The notes under the pieces were generated by a model. It made no database searches, was not told the origin of the DNA, and worked only from the letters and a program-made list of their open reading frames with translations. Of a DNA stretch of 64,000 bases, positions 44,652 through 55,092 are shown in pieces; the stretch's first letter is position 1; the number at the start of each line of letters is the position of its first letter. A program made the translations under genes and the position numbers. This DNA comes from Methylotenera sp. (GTDB lineage: Bacteria; Pseudomonadota; Gammaproteobacteria; Burkholderiales; Methylophilaceae), in assembly GCF_029945705.1 (NCBI RefSeq), contig NZ_JAQSDC010000049.1, forward strand, positions 39,718 through 103,717, read 5' to 3'.

Positions 44652-46553
44652 CTAATGCAGAGTCACTTGTTCTACATCTAAAATAAAATGTTTTTCTGCG
44701 CCCGCTTGATGCTGCGGGCTGTACTCCTCCACCCAAAGTTTCAATTCATTTTTAATCATCGCTTCATTCGCACTTTCAGTGCCTTCTATCCATTTCAATA
44801 GCTTCTTTACCCAGGTAATATCAACCTCACGGGCTTGAGCTATGCGCAGCTTTTCATGCGGAGTTGGCATTGTATGCTCATCATCGGCAAGCAGCTCTTC
44901 GTAAAGCTTTTCGCCAGGCCGTAGCCCCACATATTCAATTTTAATTTCATCCGCTTGAAGACCTGAAAGCCGAATCATGTCAGCGGCTAATGCTGCTATT
45001 TTAACGGGCTCACCCATATCAAGCACCAAAATCTCGCCGCCCTTACCCATTAAACCTGCTTGTAAAACCAACTGCGCAGCTTCTGGTATCGACATGAAGT
45101 ATCGCGTAATTTCTGGATGAGTAATTGTGACTGGCCCGCCTTTGGCGATTTGCTCTCTAAATTTAGGTATAACGCTACCACTACTACCTAGCACGTTACC
45201 AAAGCGTACAATGACAAAACGAGTACTCATCGCTTCGCGGGCAAGCTTCTCTTGCAAACCTTGGCAGACCATTTCAGCAAGACGTTTGCTTGCTCCCATT
45301 ACGTTAGTTGGATTAACCGCTTTATCAGTAGAAATAAGAACGAACTTCTCAACTCCAGCTTCTTTGCAGGCATTGGCGATGGTGTGCGTACCAATGACAT
45401 TATTCGAAAGCGCCTCCCAAACATTACCATTTTCCATCATTGGCACATGCTTATAGGCTGCCGCATGAAACACTACTGCTGGTTGAAACTGTCCAAGCAA
45501 ACTTTTAACGCGTTGCTTATTTTTAACATCGCCCGTCATAAAAAGTAATTTAGTCGTAAGCTTTAACGCATTAAGTTCTTGCTCCAACTGGTAAAGAGAA
45601 AACTCTGAAATATCAAAACAAATCAATACACTAGGGTTAAACTTCAGTATTTGGCGACAAAGCTCAGACCCAATTGATCCCCCTGCTCCGCTTACCAATA
45701 CGGCATGCTCCGCAATCAAATGCTGCAAGCCTGAGTTATCGAGCAATACTGCGTCGCGACCCAGCAAATCTTCCACATCCACTTTGCGAATTTGAGAAAC
45801 ACTCACTTTACCGCTCATCAAATCGTCAATTGCTGGCACAGTTAGTACTTCTAAACCTAGATTGTTGGCTAAATCTATCGCAGCACGGCGTTTTTGATGA
45901 TGTTCAGATGGCATCGCAACAATCACATGCTCAACACCTAAGCGTCGTTGCATGTCATTTAAAGTCGCAATTGAGCCTAATACCCTAACGCCAAATATCA
46001 CGCGTCCCAACATAGTTTTATCATCGTCAAGCAGGCCAACGACACGCCATTGAGTGCTACGTGATAAGTCCTTTAGCAAAGCCACTGCGGCATCACCTGC
46101 ACCTAGAATTAGCGTTGGCTTACCTAATGTTTGTGCTAGTCCATAAAGCGAGTGCTCTTTCCATGCACGATAGGCAAAACGACTTCCGCCCATCATCAAG
46201 GTTAGTAAAAGCGGATCTAAAATCAATACAGAACGGGGAATAACTATTGAACCACTCAACATGAATAGCAAGGCAGCAACTAAAATGGCAGCTGAACCAA
46301 CAGCATACAAAATGCGCTTTAAATCTGACACGCTTGCAAAGCGCCACATACCCCGATACAAACCATAAACGACAAAAACAGAACCTTGCAACGGCACAAC
46401 CCAGACGATTGATTGCAACATGTACTGAAGATGTAAAGGGGGGATGGCGAAGTTAAAGCGTAACAAGTAGGCAGCAAACCAAACAAAAGCCGCTACTGCA
46501 ATATCATGCAATAGCGCCAAAAAAGTAAGTGGGTTAATCAGTGATTTGGTCAT
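44652..46553 (-). CDS. Membrane UDP-sugar 4,6-dehydratase, WbpM/CapD type
   Basis: A 633-residue protein: four N-terminal membrane helices (about 10-115), a first Rossmann-like domain (LILGAGDAAVALL), and a catalytic SDR domain with VSGAGGSIGSELCRQIL. The active-site segment STDKAVNPTNVMGASKR has Met where classical SDRs have Tyr, as in WbpM and PglF. It probably converts UDP-GlcNAc to the 4-keto-6-deoxy sugar used to make QuiNAc, FucNAc or bacillosamine-type sugars. Last gene of the leftward polysaccharide cluster, 112 bases after the sugar transferase. Confidence 0.92.
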   Translation of the reverse strand: MTKSLINPLTFLALLHDIAVAAFVWFAAYLLRFNFAIPPLHLQYMLQSIVWVVPLQGSVFVVYGLYRGMWRFASVSDLKRILYAVGSAAILVAALLFMLSGSIVIPRSVLILDPLLLTLMMGGSRFAYRAWKEHSLYGLAQTLGKPTLILGAGDAAVALLKDLSRSTQWRVVGLLDDDKTMLGRVIFGVRVLGSIATLNDMQRRLGVEHVIVAMPSEHHQKRRAAIDLANNLGLEVLTVPAIDDLMSGKVSVSQIRKVDVEDLLGRDAVLLDNSGLQHLIAEHAVLVSGAGGSIGSELCRQILKFNPSVLICFDISEFSLYQLEQELNALKLTTKLLFMTGDVKNKQRVKSLLGQFQPAVVFHAAAYKHVPMMENGNVWEALSNNVIGTHTIANACKEAGVEKFVLISTDKAVNPTNVMGASKRLAEMVCQGLQEKLAREAMSTRFVIVRFGNVLGSSGSVIPKFREQIAKGGPVTITHPEITRYFMSIPEAAQLVLQAGLMGKGGEILVLDMGEPVKIAALAADMIRLSGLQADEIKIEYVGLRPGEKLYEELLADDEHTMPTPHEKLRIAQAREVDITWVKKLLKWIEGTESANEAMIKNELKLWVEEYSPQHQAGAEKHFILDVEQVTLH

Positions 46554-46665
46554 TTAGTAAAGCTATTTGAGTAAGTTAACATTATATTTTTGGTCTTTCA
46601 TATTGTATCAACATAACATCACTAAAATATAATATATACCTACAAAGCATATTTAGAGCTCGATA

Positions 46666-47229
46666 CTAGTGTTGAATACCATCTCTACGCAGTACTTTTA
46701 AAAATGTTAAAAAGATAATTTTCAAATCCAGTAAAAAAGACTGCTTGTGCAAGTACTCTACATCAAGCTTTACTTTCAATGGAATCGGCAATTCATCCCG
46801 ACCGTTAATCTGCGCCCAACCAGTTAACCCAGGTAACAACTTATCAACACCATACTCCGTTCTTAATGCCACTAAGTCATCCTGATTAAACAACGCAGGG
46901 CGAGGCCCAACAAAGCTCATATCGCCCTTAATAATACTCCAAAGCTGTGGCAATTCATCTAAGCTAGACTTACGCAAAAATGATCCTATAGGCGTTAAAA
47001 ACTGCTCAGGATTATTAAGTAAATGTGTTGCAAGGGCTGGGGTATCCAAGCGCATCGAGCGAAACTTAGGCATTTTAAATATTTTATTATCACGACCTAC
47101 GCGGTCTGACCAATACAAAATTGGCCCCTTCGAAGTTAAGCGCACAAATAGCATTACTATCAAAATAGGCAAGACCAACATTAAAAACGCAATGCAGGCC
47201 AAACATAAATCAAAAAGCCGTTTAATCAT
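46666..47229 (-). CDS. Initiating phosphoglycosyltransferase (undecaprenyl-phosphate sugar transferase, PglC-like)
   Basis: A 187-residue bacterial sugar transferase: the start KRLFDLCLA with one re-entrant membrane helix, then PKFRSM, the catalytic Asp-Glu pair in KSSLDELPQLW, and GDMSFVGPRPAL. It attaches the first sugar-1-phosphate to undecaprenyl phosphate. The short monotopic form fits PglC/WecP-like enzymes that use a 6-deoxy-HexNAc, in line with its epimerase and WbpM neighbours. It overlaps the epimerase stop by 8 bases. Confidence 0.92.
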   Translation of the reverse strand: MIKRLFDLCLACIAFLMLVLPILIVMLFVRLTSKGPILYWSDRVGRDNKIFKMPKFRSMRLDTPALATHLLNNPEQFLTPIGSFLRKSSLDELPQLWSIIKGDMSFVGPRPALFNQDDLVALRTEYGVDKLLPGLTGWAQINGRDELPIPLKVKLDVEYLHKQSFLLDLKIIFLTFLKVLRRDGIQH

Positions 47230-48184
47230 AGAGTTTTTTCTTTACAGTGGCCTTCAAACCGTCATCCACAGAAAATGGCGGCACCCAGCCTAACTCACGG
47301 CGGATTTTACTGCTATCCACTCGCAGTGAACCAACGACGCGGGAAATTTGATCTGACTTACCCACTAAACGCCCAGCCAGCTTTAACAAAGCAATAGGGA
47401 AAGGAAACAATCGTGGACTTTTACCCATAGCCAGCGACAACTTATTTAACAAATCTGGCGTAGATACATCTTCACCATCGCTCACTAAATACGTCTGCCC
47501 CGCAGCTGCTGGATGCGTTGCACATAAGATCAATACGTCTACTAAGTTTTCAACGTAAATTAAACTACGTCGATTTGTAATTGTTGCAAATGGAAGTGGT
47601 AAACCACGCGCGAGCACTGACAGCATTTGAGCAAAATTACCTTTTACGCCAGCACCATAGACTAAAGGTGGACGCACAACTCCAACTTCAAGCCCTGTCT
47701 CTTGGGCTATTTGATGTAACACCTGTTCAGCCTCCCACTTAGAAATCCCATAAGGATCTTGCGGTGCAGGTACATCTTGCTCACAATAAATATGATTACC
47801 AGAAGTTTCTTCGCCATTCACCTTAATAGAACTCACATACACCAAACGCTTAACGCCCGCTTTAGCTGCACTACGCGCCAAATGCTCAGTTCCCTCTACA
47901 TTCAAACGGCGAAACTCCGCTAGAGGGTTACCAGAATGCTCTCGCATCACATGTACTCGAGCAGCAAGGTGAACCACGACATCGCAACCTTCTAAAGCCA
48001 ACGCCCAATCAGTCGAACTGTTAATATCGCTCACCACGTAATTTTTAAGGTGAGGGATAAAAGAAAATGAAGTCCTTGTCGCACCAGTTACATTAAAGCC
48101 ACGAGCTAAAGCCTCAGCACAAATGGCTTGACCAACAAAACCATTGGCACCAGTCACCATGATACGCTTAATACTAAAGGTCAA
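47222..48184 (-). CDS. NAD-dependent sugar epimerase/reductase (WbpV/GalE-like SDR)
   Basis: A 320-residue extended SDR: glycine motif VTGANGFVGQAI, active site YVSSIKVNG and later YGISKWEAE (Tyr-x3-Lys). Its place between WbpM and the PglC-like transferase matches the usual epimerase or 4-keto reductase that finishes UDP-QuiNAc or UDP-FucNAc. The start is ambiguous: TTG at 48184 has AGGG at good spacing and begins just before the fold, while an ATG at 48235 would overlap the previous gene by 43 bases. Confidence 0.82.
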   Translation of the reverse strand: MTFSIKRIMVTGANGFVGQAICAEALARGFNVTGATRTSFSFIPHLKNYVVSDINSSTDWALALEGCDVVVHLAARVHVMREHSGNPLAEFRRLNVEGTEHLARSAAKAGVKRLVYVSSIKVNGEETSGNHIYCEQDVPAPQDPYGISKWEAEQVLHQIAQETGLEVGVVRPPLVYGAGVKGNFAQMLSVLARGLPLPFATITNRRSLIYVENLVDVLILCATHPAAAGQTYLVSDGEDVSTPDLLNKLSLAMGKSPRLFPFPIALLKLAGRLVGKSDQISRVVGSLRVDSSKIRRELGWVPPFSVDDGLKATVKKKLYD

Positions 48185-48192
48185 CTTGCGCC

Positions 48193-49119
48193 CTAAAATA
48201 AACCAAAAATAATCATTAGTGCCAAAAATAAACAATCAGTCATTTTACGTCTGGCTTGTGGAATAAATCGCAATAACTTTATACGTGAAACTACATCTGA
48301 CTTTTCAAGTAAACTTGAAATATTTAGTAATTTAGGATTATTAGATAGTTGGTAAGAAACTGCTAAAACTTTTAACACTTCACGCCTATACCAGCCATTA
48401 GATACTTTTCTTAATCGAGACAGCATAGCTTTTAAACCACTATTCGCACCAACCACATTTTTATCATGCTGACGGTAGTGTAAAGATGGCTTTGAATCAA
48501 TCAACCATTTTTTGCCGGATGCTCGGCAAACGGCATAAACAAGCCAATCATGCAAAGCCACCTGACTTGCAACACTAGATGAATCAATAAGCAGCTTCTT
48601 TACTTCACTCACCAGCCAAGATGTCATTAAAAATGTACAGCCAGGCCCTGCAGACTCGAACAAAAAATCTAATTCACGCTGTGGTTGTGATTTATCGATT
48701 AATTTTGTTTTACCGTCAGGCCAAAAAGCGATTACATTTGATGACACAGCACATACGTTATTATCTTGCATAAGCTTAATGTGCCTTATAAGCTTATGTT
48801 GGTCCCAAATATCATCTTGATCAGCAAATGCAATGTAATCAAAATCCGTAGTATTCACATCTTTAATCAATCGATAAAAATTCTTTCCAGCACTACCATA
48901 TCGCTCCTTTTGAGGCAGGATTATAAGTTGCGAAGAAACTTCTGCTCGATCAAGTAAATATGTATAAGTAGCATCTTCAGACATATCATCAGACACATAC
49001 ACAGTAATATCGACAGAAGTTTGATTTAGTATGCTGTCAATTTGGTCATTAATCCAAGGCGAACCATTATACGTTGCCATGAGAACTGCAACGGTTGGTC
49101 TGCGCTGATTTATTAGCAT
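48193..49119 (-). CDS. GT2 glycosyltransferase
   Basis: A 308-residue GT-A enzyme: VAVLMATYNGSPWINDQIDS, VYVSDDMSED (nucleotide-sugar site) and AFADQDDIWDQHKL (the DxD-type metal site). It resembles rhamnosyltransferase-like family 2 enzymes, but donor and linkage cannot be read from sequence. A hydrophobic C terminus may touch the membrane. It lies 28 bases after the preceding two-domain transferase. Confidence 0.85.
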   Translation of the reverse strand: MLINQRRPTVAVLMATYNGSPWINDQIDSILNQTSVDITVYVSDDMSEDATYTYLLDRAEVSSQLIILPQKERYGSAGKNFYRLIKDVNTTDFDYIAFADQDDIWDQHKLIRHIKLMQDNNVCAVSSNVIAFWPDGKTKLIDKSQPQRELDFLFESAGPGCTFLMTSWLVSEVKKLLIDSSSVASQVALHDWLVYAVCRASGKKWLIDSKPSLHYRQHDKNVVGANSGLKAMLSRLRKVSNGWYRREVLKVLAVSYQLSNNPKLLNISSLLEKSDVVSRIKLLRFIPQARRKMTDCLFLALMIIFGLF

Positions 49120-49147
49120 ATTTTAGCCAAGACTTGAGCTTAACTGA

Positions 49148-51016
49148 CTATGCCAAGATGAAATTGGGTGGGTTTGCACGAAAGTAATGGCTATAGTAAG
49201 GATCAACAATAGTTGCATCACGCCAAATGGATAAAAATAAATCTTCTTCGTGCTTTGCCACTTCTCGTTTTCGATTGCGACTTTCAAAATGAAAAAGTTG
49301 AGCTTGTCCTGTATATACAATTCTTAAACCCAATTTCCATGCTTTTAAACATAAATCTATGTCATTGTAATTAATTGCAAATCGCTCATCAAACCCATCA
49401 ATTTGATTAAATAAATCTTTTCCTATCAACATACATGCACCAGTCACTGCCAGATAATTCCTTTGTCCCTCTGAACTGAAGTAGTAGCCATGCTCATCTC
49501 CTGGATAACCTCTACGAATATGGTCAGGCAACCCATTGCAAAAAGTAACCCCGGCATGTTGAAGAGTACCATCCTCAAAGTGAAGCTTTGCCCCTACCAC
49601 ACCTACATTGGGCTGCTGAGCAACACTTAGCATTGCCTCTAACCAATCTGGACTAACAACCTCTATATCGTCATTAAGAAATAAAAGGAAATCTCCAGTA
49701 GAGTGAGTTGCACCTAAGTTCATCTTTTCAGCAATGTTGAATATTGATTCTTTATAGTGAACGAATTTTATTGGGAAGTGTGATAAAGATTGAAGGGTAT
49801 CAGGTCGCAAATCGTTATTATCAACAACAATAATCTCAATATTTTTATATGTGCTCAATTGCATAATCGATGTAATACAATTCACTAGTAAATCAATGTC
49901 TTCGCCTCGAAGATGTGTATTTTTTCCCGCTGAAGGTATGACAATACTTACCTTTGGTGTATTAATTACTTGGCGGCGAACGTGAAAACAACCTTTGAAT
50001 TTACTAGCTTCCACAAAATCCAGATTACCTGTTCTCTCAACGTGCTCTCTAAGAACCAATAATGCAGCATCAATTACATAATCCTTATTATCCATGGAGG
50101 CTGCAGTTGATCCAGGAATCGCTCGCCAGTGGTAAAGAATTTTGGGAACATGTGCGACATTTTTGGCATATTCTGAAAAACGCAGTACAAAATCATAATC
50201 TTGCGCTCCGTTGCACTCTTTTCTGAACCCACCAGTTTTCACAACTAGCTCTGTTCGATAGCATGCAAAGTGTGCGGTATACATACAGCACTCTAAATAC
50301 TCTGGTGACCAGTCTGGCTTAAAGTGTGGCTCATACCGTAGTTTGCCATCATAAGAGATTTTATCTTCATCAGAATAAATAAAATCTAATAATGGATTTT
50401 CATTTAACTTACTCGCAAATTCATAGAGTGCATTTGGAGCAATCAAGTCATCATGATCCATAAAACATACAAAATCACCCGTAACCAAAGTTAATGCGGT
50501 ATTTGTGGCCTCTGCAATATGCCCGTTAATATCACGAAATTTCACTTTAATCCGTGGATCTTTTTGCGAATACTGATTCAACAAATCTTTCACATAAGAT
50601 TGGCTTGAGTGATCATCGGCAATACATAACTCCCACTCTTGATATGATTGTGATAGAACCGACTCGATAAACTCTATTAATAAGTTTTTAGGAGTATTGT
50701 ATGTTGGAACTACAATTGAAAATTTTGTTTTATATTCAAAGAGTTTTGATTCAATACGTTGAAAATTCAATATCTCATTGTCAAGATTCTCATGAACTAT
50801 TAACCAATCAGCATAACTAGTAGCGTCCGTATTTCTAGCAATTAAGCTAGAAGTAACACGCTTGAAATCTTCACAACTTCTACTTCTCATTGTTGCCTCT
50901 GCCAAACTAACAACTCTTGAAAAAAAATTGAGGGAACCATATTGCTGACGAAATGTATTTGATGCTTTTAGTAACAATACAACCTTAATCAAAAGTCGTT
51001 TTAACTTTACTATCAT
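49148..51016 (-). CDS. Tandem two-domain GT2 glycosyltransferase
   Basis: A 622-residue protein with two GT-A domains. The first (about 90-310) shows SIVVPTYNTPKNL and CFMDHDDLI. The second (about 345-590) shows SIVIPSAGKN and LFLNDDIEV. Each carries its own acidic metal motif, so both could be active and add two successive residues, as known for some O-antigen polymerising transferases. The N-terminal 90 residues are helical and of unknown role. Read after the rhamnosyltransferase-like gene with 21 bases between. Confidence 0.85.
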   Translation of the reverse strand: MIVKLKRLLIKVVLLLKASNTFRQQYGSLNFFSRVVSLAEATMRSRSCEDFKRVTSSLIARNTDATSYADWLIVHENLDNEILNFQRIESKLFEYKTKFSIVVPTYNTPKNLLIEFIESVLSQSYQEWELCIADDHSSQSYVKDLLNQYSQKDPRIKVKFRDINGHIAEATNTALTLVTGDFVCFMDHDDLIAPNALYEFASKLNENPLLDFIYSDEDKISYDGKLRYEPHFKPDWSPEYLECCMYTAHFACYRTELVVKTGGFRKECNGAQDYDFVLRFSEYAKNVAHVPKILYHWRAIPGSTAASMDNKDYVIDAALLVLREHVERTGNLDFVEASKFKGCFHVRRQVINTPKVSIVIPSAGKNTHLRGEDIDLLVNCITSIMQLSTYKNIEIIVVDNNDLRPDTLQSLSHFPIKFVHYKESIFNIAEKMNLGATHSTGDFLLFLNDDIEVVSPDWLEAMLSVAQQPNVGVVGAKLHFEDGTLQHAGVTFCNGLPDHIRRGYPGDEHGYYFSSEGQRNYLAVTGACMLIGKDLFNQIDGFDERFAINYNDIDLCLKAWKLGLRIVYTGQAQLFHFESRNRKREVAKHEEDLFLSIWRDATIVDPYYSHYFRANPPNFILA

Positions 51017-51037
51017 TTAAATATACAACCTTTACAA

Positions 51038-52027
51038 TTAATCAGAATTACTTAAATCAACTTTTAATTTGCCACTATTCCCATGCCAAACATCGACTAA
51101 TCCATGCCACATCATGCGTAAATTCAACCATCGATTGGGTGCAAATAATACAAAGTATCCAAAAAGCATACAAAGTTGGTTGAAACAATATAATTTCCAA
51201 GCCAAAGAAATATAAGGGCGCCTCATTAAAATCACACCATTTCTAAAAATATAGTAATAGCGGAAAGGCAAGTGATATGAAATGTATCTCCAACGTAAAA
51301 ACCAAAACTTTTGTCTTCTATCGCCCAATGTATGATACATATAAGCATCACAAACACCGAAAATTGACCACCCAGCAAATTTGGCTCGTAAACACCATTC
51401 GGTGTCAACATGATCAATAAATAACGTTTCATCCATCAATCCTATTTGATCAATAGCACCAATTGATAGTAATGTGCCCGAAGAGATGAGAATATCGACC
51501 AAGACACTTTTTGTGCCTTCGTTGCATTCTAAGCGCTGCGTTCTCCAATAAGAATGCCGAGAAAAATATGAAAGGTTTTTACCATTAGAATCACAAAATC
51601 TTGGTCCTGTTGCTGCCACATGGAAACCACTACTTTCCAATTCAATCATATTTTCTTGAAGAGTTTTTACCATATTAGGTAACGGAATACTATCCTGATC
51701 CATCAATAGCACATAAGAAAAACCTTGATCACGCGCTCTATTAATACCCTTGTTCAGACCACCCGCAATCCCAGTATTTTCAGTCAGTTGTAAGAACTCT
51801 AAATCAAGTTCAATATTTTTCTTTAAATTCAATATAATATATTCATTGATATTTAGAGAATTATTATCGACTAAAATAACATGTTTAACTTGTAAAGATA
51901 GTTCAAACAAACTCTCTTGTAGTCGATTTAAATCAGGATAAAACGTCACCAATACAACAGCGACCTTAGAATTATACTCATCGTTAATTGAAGATTGGAT
52001 TGAATGAGAAATCAAAGGGAAACTCAC
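51038..52027 (-). CDS. GT2 glycosyltransferase, rhamnosyltransferase-like
   Basis: A 329-residue enzyme: VAVVLVTFYPDLNRLQ, HVILVDNNS, NTGIAGGLNKGI and LLMDQDSIPL are the signature of the RfbF/RhlC-type rhamnosyltransferase family. The start is GTG at 52027, sharing a base with the previous stop (TAGTG). The C-terminal part is aromatic and basic and probably membrane-associated. A rhamnose or related deoxyhexose donor is plausible. Confidence 0.85.
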   Translation of the reverse strand: MSFPLISHSIQSSINDEYNSKVAVVLVTFYPDLNRLQESLFELSLQVKHVILVDNNSLNINEYIILNLKKNIELDLEFLQLTENTGIAGGLNKGINRARDQGFSYVLLMDQDSIPLPNMVKTLQENMIELESSGFHVAATGPRFCDSNGKNLSYFSRHSYWRTQRLECNEGTKSVLVDILISSGTLLSIGAIDQIGLMDETLFIDHVDTEWCLRAKFAGWSIFGVCDAYMYHTLGDRRQKFWFLRWRYISYHLPFRYYYIFRNGVILMRRPYISLAWKLYCFNQLCMLFGYFVLFAPNRWLNLRMMWHGLVDVWHGNSGKLKVDLSNSD

Positions 52028-53865
52028 TATGCTTTTACTGCTAAAAATCTAGAAAAGAAGAAATTCTTTATTTTACGTGAAGAGTAAATTACTAAGCTTA
52101 TAACTGGAATAAATAGGTAGTAAAAAATTAAACTAGATTGCAATCTTAATATCTCATTTTTTCTTTTAGTTTCGATAAAACTCTTACAAATCCATACACG
52201 ATATGCCATCCGCATTTTACGTTCAATCTTTACTAAATATGTATGCTTGATATATGGTTTATTTTTATACATATCAAACAACCTCACATTATCTTCAACC
52301 AGAACACCTGATTGAATGTTTCGCTGAGTCATTTGTAATTCATGACGACGAATGGCACAAAGTGGTTGCGGAATTGAGACTAAATCACCTTTTTCTAAAA
52401 GACGAAACCACAACTCTAAATCAACTAGATGCGGAAACTGTAAGTTCAAGCGATTTTCAAGTCCGTCTCGTCTAAACATAGTTGCTGAGGGTTCACCAAT
52501 ATAGTTCCCCCCAAATAAACACCTATTTATTGCATCCGTACCTTTTACTACCACTTCATTATCAGAATAACTTTTAATCCCCAAAACTTCATCATATTGA
52601 TTCACAAGAAGGCGTCCTACTGTCACTAAAGTTGCTACCTTATTTAACTCTAAAACACTGACCATTTGCTCCAATGCATTAGGCATTAAAAAATCATCAG
52701 CACATAAGAACTTAACATAATCGCCATTTACTTTACTCAAACACAGATTGAAATTTTGAATTAATCCAATATTAAATTCATTTTTATAAAATTTTATTTT
52801 AATATTTTCTGCTGCTAACCGCTCAACCCAAATAGCAGTATCATCTGTAGAAGCATTATCTATAACAATTAACTCATAATTGGTATATGTTTGCTTTAAT
52901 ACTGAATCTAAAGCAGCATGAAAGAACTCCCCTCCGTTTCGAACAGGTATACATACACTTACCATAGGCTGCTCAATAATATCTAAATTAGTAACAATAT
53001 CAACCGAAGCCTGCCAAGCCGACATTGAAAGATATCTTCTCCTTCCTAAGGATCCATATTGATAGTCTCTTGTTTGATTGTCTGCAACCAATAAATTATC
53101 TTGGTTACTTTGCCAAAAAGTCTGACTTTTGTTCCAACCCTCTTTTTTATAAGCTTTACCATCTTTACCTATTATCAGTATTTTTTTTCCCATTCTCATA
53201 ATTTGCTGAGACAATCCTTCATACCCACTCTCAACTTTATATGCATCATACTTACTCAAAATTGGATTCATCTTTATAGTGTTTATTAGAGATGAAGATA
53301 TTAAAAATGCATTTGTGCGGATATGTGGATTAGGAAATGGAGGAAAATCGATCCTAATTAAAGTATGCTTTACACTCTCAACTAACAAAACAATGCATTT
53401 TTTCCAAAATGCTTTACTGGCAAATGGTCCATCGTAATCAAAAATTACTTTTATTTTACTTTTAAAATTAATATTGTGACTTTGCCAACTACCTGAAGCA
53501 CCCACTAATCCCACTTCTGAATTTAATGAATGTTGATAAAGCTTTTTCAACCAATTAGCATCTAGAACTTCACTAAATGAATTTAAAAAACAGAAAAAAC
53601 GATACTGATTACCAAAAACTTCTGCTGCCTTAAAATAGGCCGTTAAATCAAAACCCGCATCAGGTATTTCAAGCGATAGATATTGGAATGGTTTTAATAT
53701 TTCTCGGTATGCTTTTAGATCAGAGGACTGGCTAAATCCTTTAAAAACCAGCAAAAAATCGTGATTAATTCCACCATGGTTTAGCTGATAAGAAACCAAG
53801 AACCGTCGAAATGGCTCAATACCATTTTGAGCACGTACTAAATGAACGACACAAAGTTCTTTCAT
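52027..53865 (-). CDS. Two-part GT2 glycosyltransferase
   Basis: A 612-residue protein. The C-terminal half holds a clear GT2 domain (SVCIPVRNGGEFFHAALDSV, LIVIDNASTDD, KFLCADDFLM). The N-terminal half (about 1-280) starts CVVHLVRAQNGIEPFRRFL and has FFCFLNSFSEVL. It resembles the short transferase-like region found in front of other O-antigen transferases, but its function is not clear. A C-terminal hydrophobic helix is present. The coding sequence is conspicuously AT-rich. Confidence 0.8.
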   Translation of the reverse strand: MKELCVVHLVRAQNGIEPFRRFLVSYQLNHGGINHDFLLVFKGFSQSSDLKAYREILKPFQYLSLEIPDAGFDLTAYFKAAEVFGNQYRFFCFLNSFSEVLDANWLKKLYQHSLNSEVGLVGASGSWQSHNINFKSKIKVIFDYDGPFASKAFWKKCIVLLVESVKHTLIRIDFPPFPNPHIRTNAFLISSSLINTIKMNPILSKYDAYKVESGYEGLSQQIMRMGKKILIIGKDGKAYKKEGWNKSQTFWQSNQDNLLVADNQTRDYQYGSLGRRRYLSMSAWQASVDIVTNLDIIEQPMVSVCIPVRNGGEFFHAALDSVLKQTYTNYELIVIDNASTDDTAIWVERLAAENIKIKFYKNEFNIGLIQNFNLCLSKVNGDYVKFLCADDFLMPNALEQMVSVLELNKVATLVTVGRLLVNQYDEVLGIKSYSDNEVVVKGTDAINRCLFGGNYIGEPSATMFRRDGLENRLNLQFPHLVDLELWFRLLEKGDLVSIPQPLCAIRRHELQMTQRNIQSGVLVEDNVRLFDMYKNKPYIKHTYLVKIERKMRMAYRVWICKSFIETKRKNEILRLQSSLIFYYLFIPVISLVIYSSRKIKNFFFSRFLAVKA

Positions 53866-53870
53866 TTACA

Positions 53871-55091
53871 TTAACCAATATTGCTAATGTTTTCATTACA
53901 AGTATCTAACATAACATGCTGTGGATTTACCTGATTGAATACATCAAGAATAGTCTTAAATTCCCCTTCAACTTTTGGCATGAAAATATTAGGATGTGAA
54001 TCAACCAAGTTAATGAGCTTATGTGCAAGAAAATTACGATAGCGTGCTGGCAGTACTCTAACTAATGGAAACAAAAATAAACCAAATTTAACGCTTTCAT
54101 AAAAACTAACTTTATTTTTTAGATCATTAAATATTTCCCTACCATTTTTACTAGATAATATAAAAGCAGAATACACACTACATATTTGAATTAATCTATA
54201 TCGCTTATAGGAAACCTTTAAATCAAACTCAGAAACAAGGTTTTTAACTAAGGTTTCCATAGAGATTAGCCATGAAGTGTTCATTTCTGAACCAGGTAAA
54301 ATTACATTAACAAGATTATTTACAACTAATGGATCAGGAATATTTTTAAGAAAAGCATTGCCGCCCACTTCTTCATCATTAAAATAATAAAAACCAAATG
54401 ATTTAGGACTTATTCCTATTGTTACCAATGGCTGTGGAACAACTAAAATACGTTGAGCCTTTAACATTATTGCATTAGAGGCGTAATAATCTGGATATGG
54501 TGATTGATAAAAATCACCATATTTTTTCATGTCATTTATAAGCTTTCTACTTACTAACGAGAATTGCATGTTGAAATCGAACATTACTTTAAAATCTAAT
54601 GAGTATTTAACCAACTTAATTGCATTTTCTCGCTCAAGCCAATAAGGATCTTTAACTCTATGAAATAAACTTCTATGACTATAAGTTCTAAGGAATCCTT
54701 CTGGTATACCAGGCATTACACTTGGGTATGCATAAAGAAAAGCATTCGTATAAATAAAATCTGGCGTATTAAATTTTTTAATTAAATCATATAAAGTTGA
54801 AAAATAGCCCTTCATTATTCCGTCATCATCGCCCAGCATTATGATGTAATCACCATCACTTTTATTTAATGCATTATTCCAATTTTCTGTAACTGGAACA
54901 AAACTCTCTGTACGAAAATATTTTATTCGTGTGTCTGATAGTGATGAAACATAGCCACTAATATCTTCGTCAGAGAAATTGTCAGAAACTATAATTTCCC
55001 AGTCATCATAATCTTGCCTTCGAACCGTTTCAATTGCTCTAGCAAGTAGTTCTTTGCGGTTTCTGGTTGGCAATAATACTGAAAATTTCAT
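53871..55091 (-). CDS. GT2 glycosyltransferase
   Basis: A 406-residue family 2 transferase: SVLLPTRNRKELLARAI, IIVSDNFSDED and YIIMLGDDDGIM (acidic metal motif). The remaining 280 residues are AT-rich coded and not recognised. It lies 5 bases before the two-part transferase and overlaps nothing, but spacing implies one transcript. Donor sugar unknown. Confidence 0.82.
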   Translation of the reverse strand: MKFSVLLPTRNRKELLARAIETVRRQDYDDWEIIVSDNFSDEDISGYVSSLSDTRIKYFRTESFVPVTENWNNALNKSDGDYIIMLGDDDGIMKGYFSTLYDLIKKFNTPDFIYTNAFLYAYPSVMPGIPEGFLRTYSHRSLFHRVKDPYWLERENAIKLVKYSLDFKVMFDFNMQFSLVSRKLINDMKKYGDFYQSPYPDYYASNAIMLKAQRILVVPQPLVTIGISPKSFGFYYFNDEEVGGNAFLKNIPDPLVVNNLVNVILPGSEMNTSWLISMETLVKNLVSEFDLKVSYKRYRLIQICSVYSAFILSSKNGREIFNDLKNKVSFYESVKFGLFLFPLVRVLPARYRNFLAHKLINLVDSHPNIFMPKVEGEFKTILDVFNQVNPQHVMLDTCNENISNIG

Positions 55092-55092
55092 G

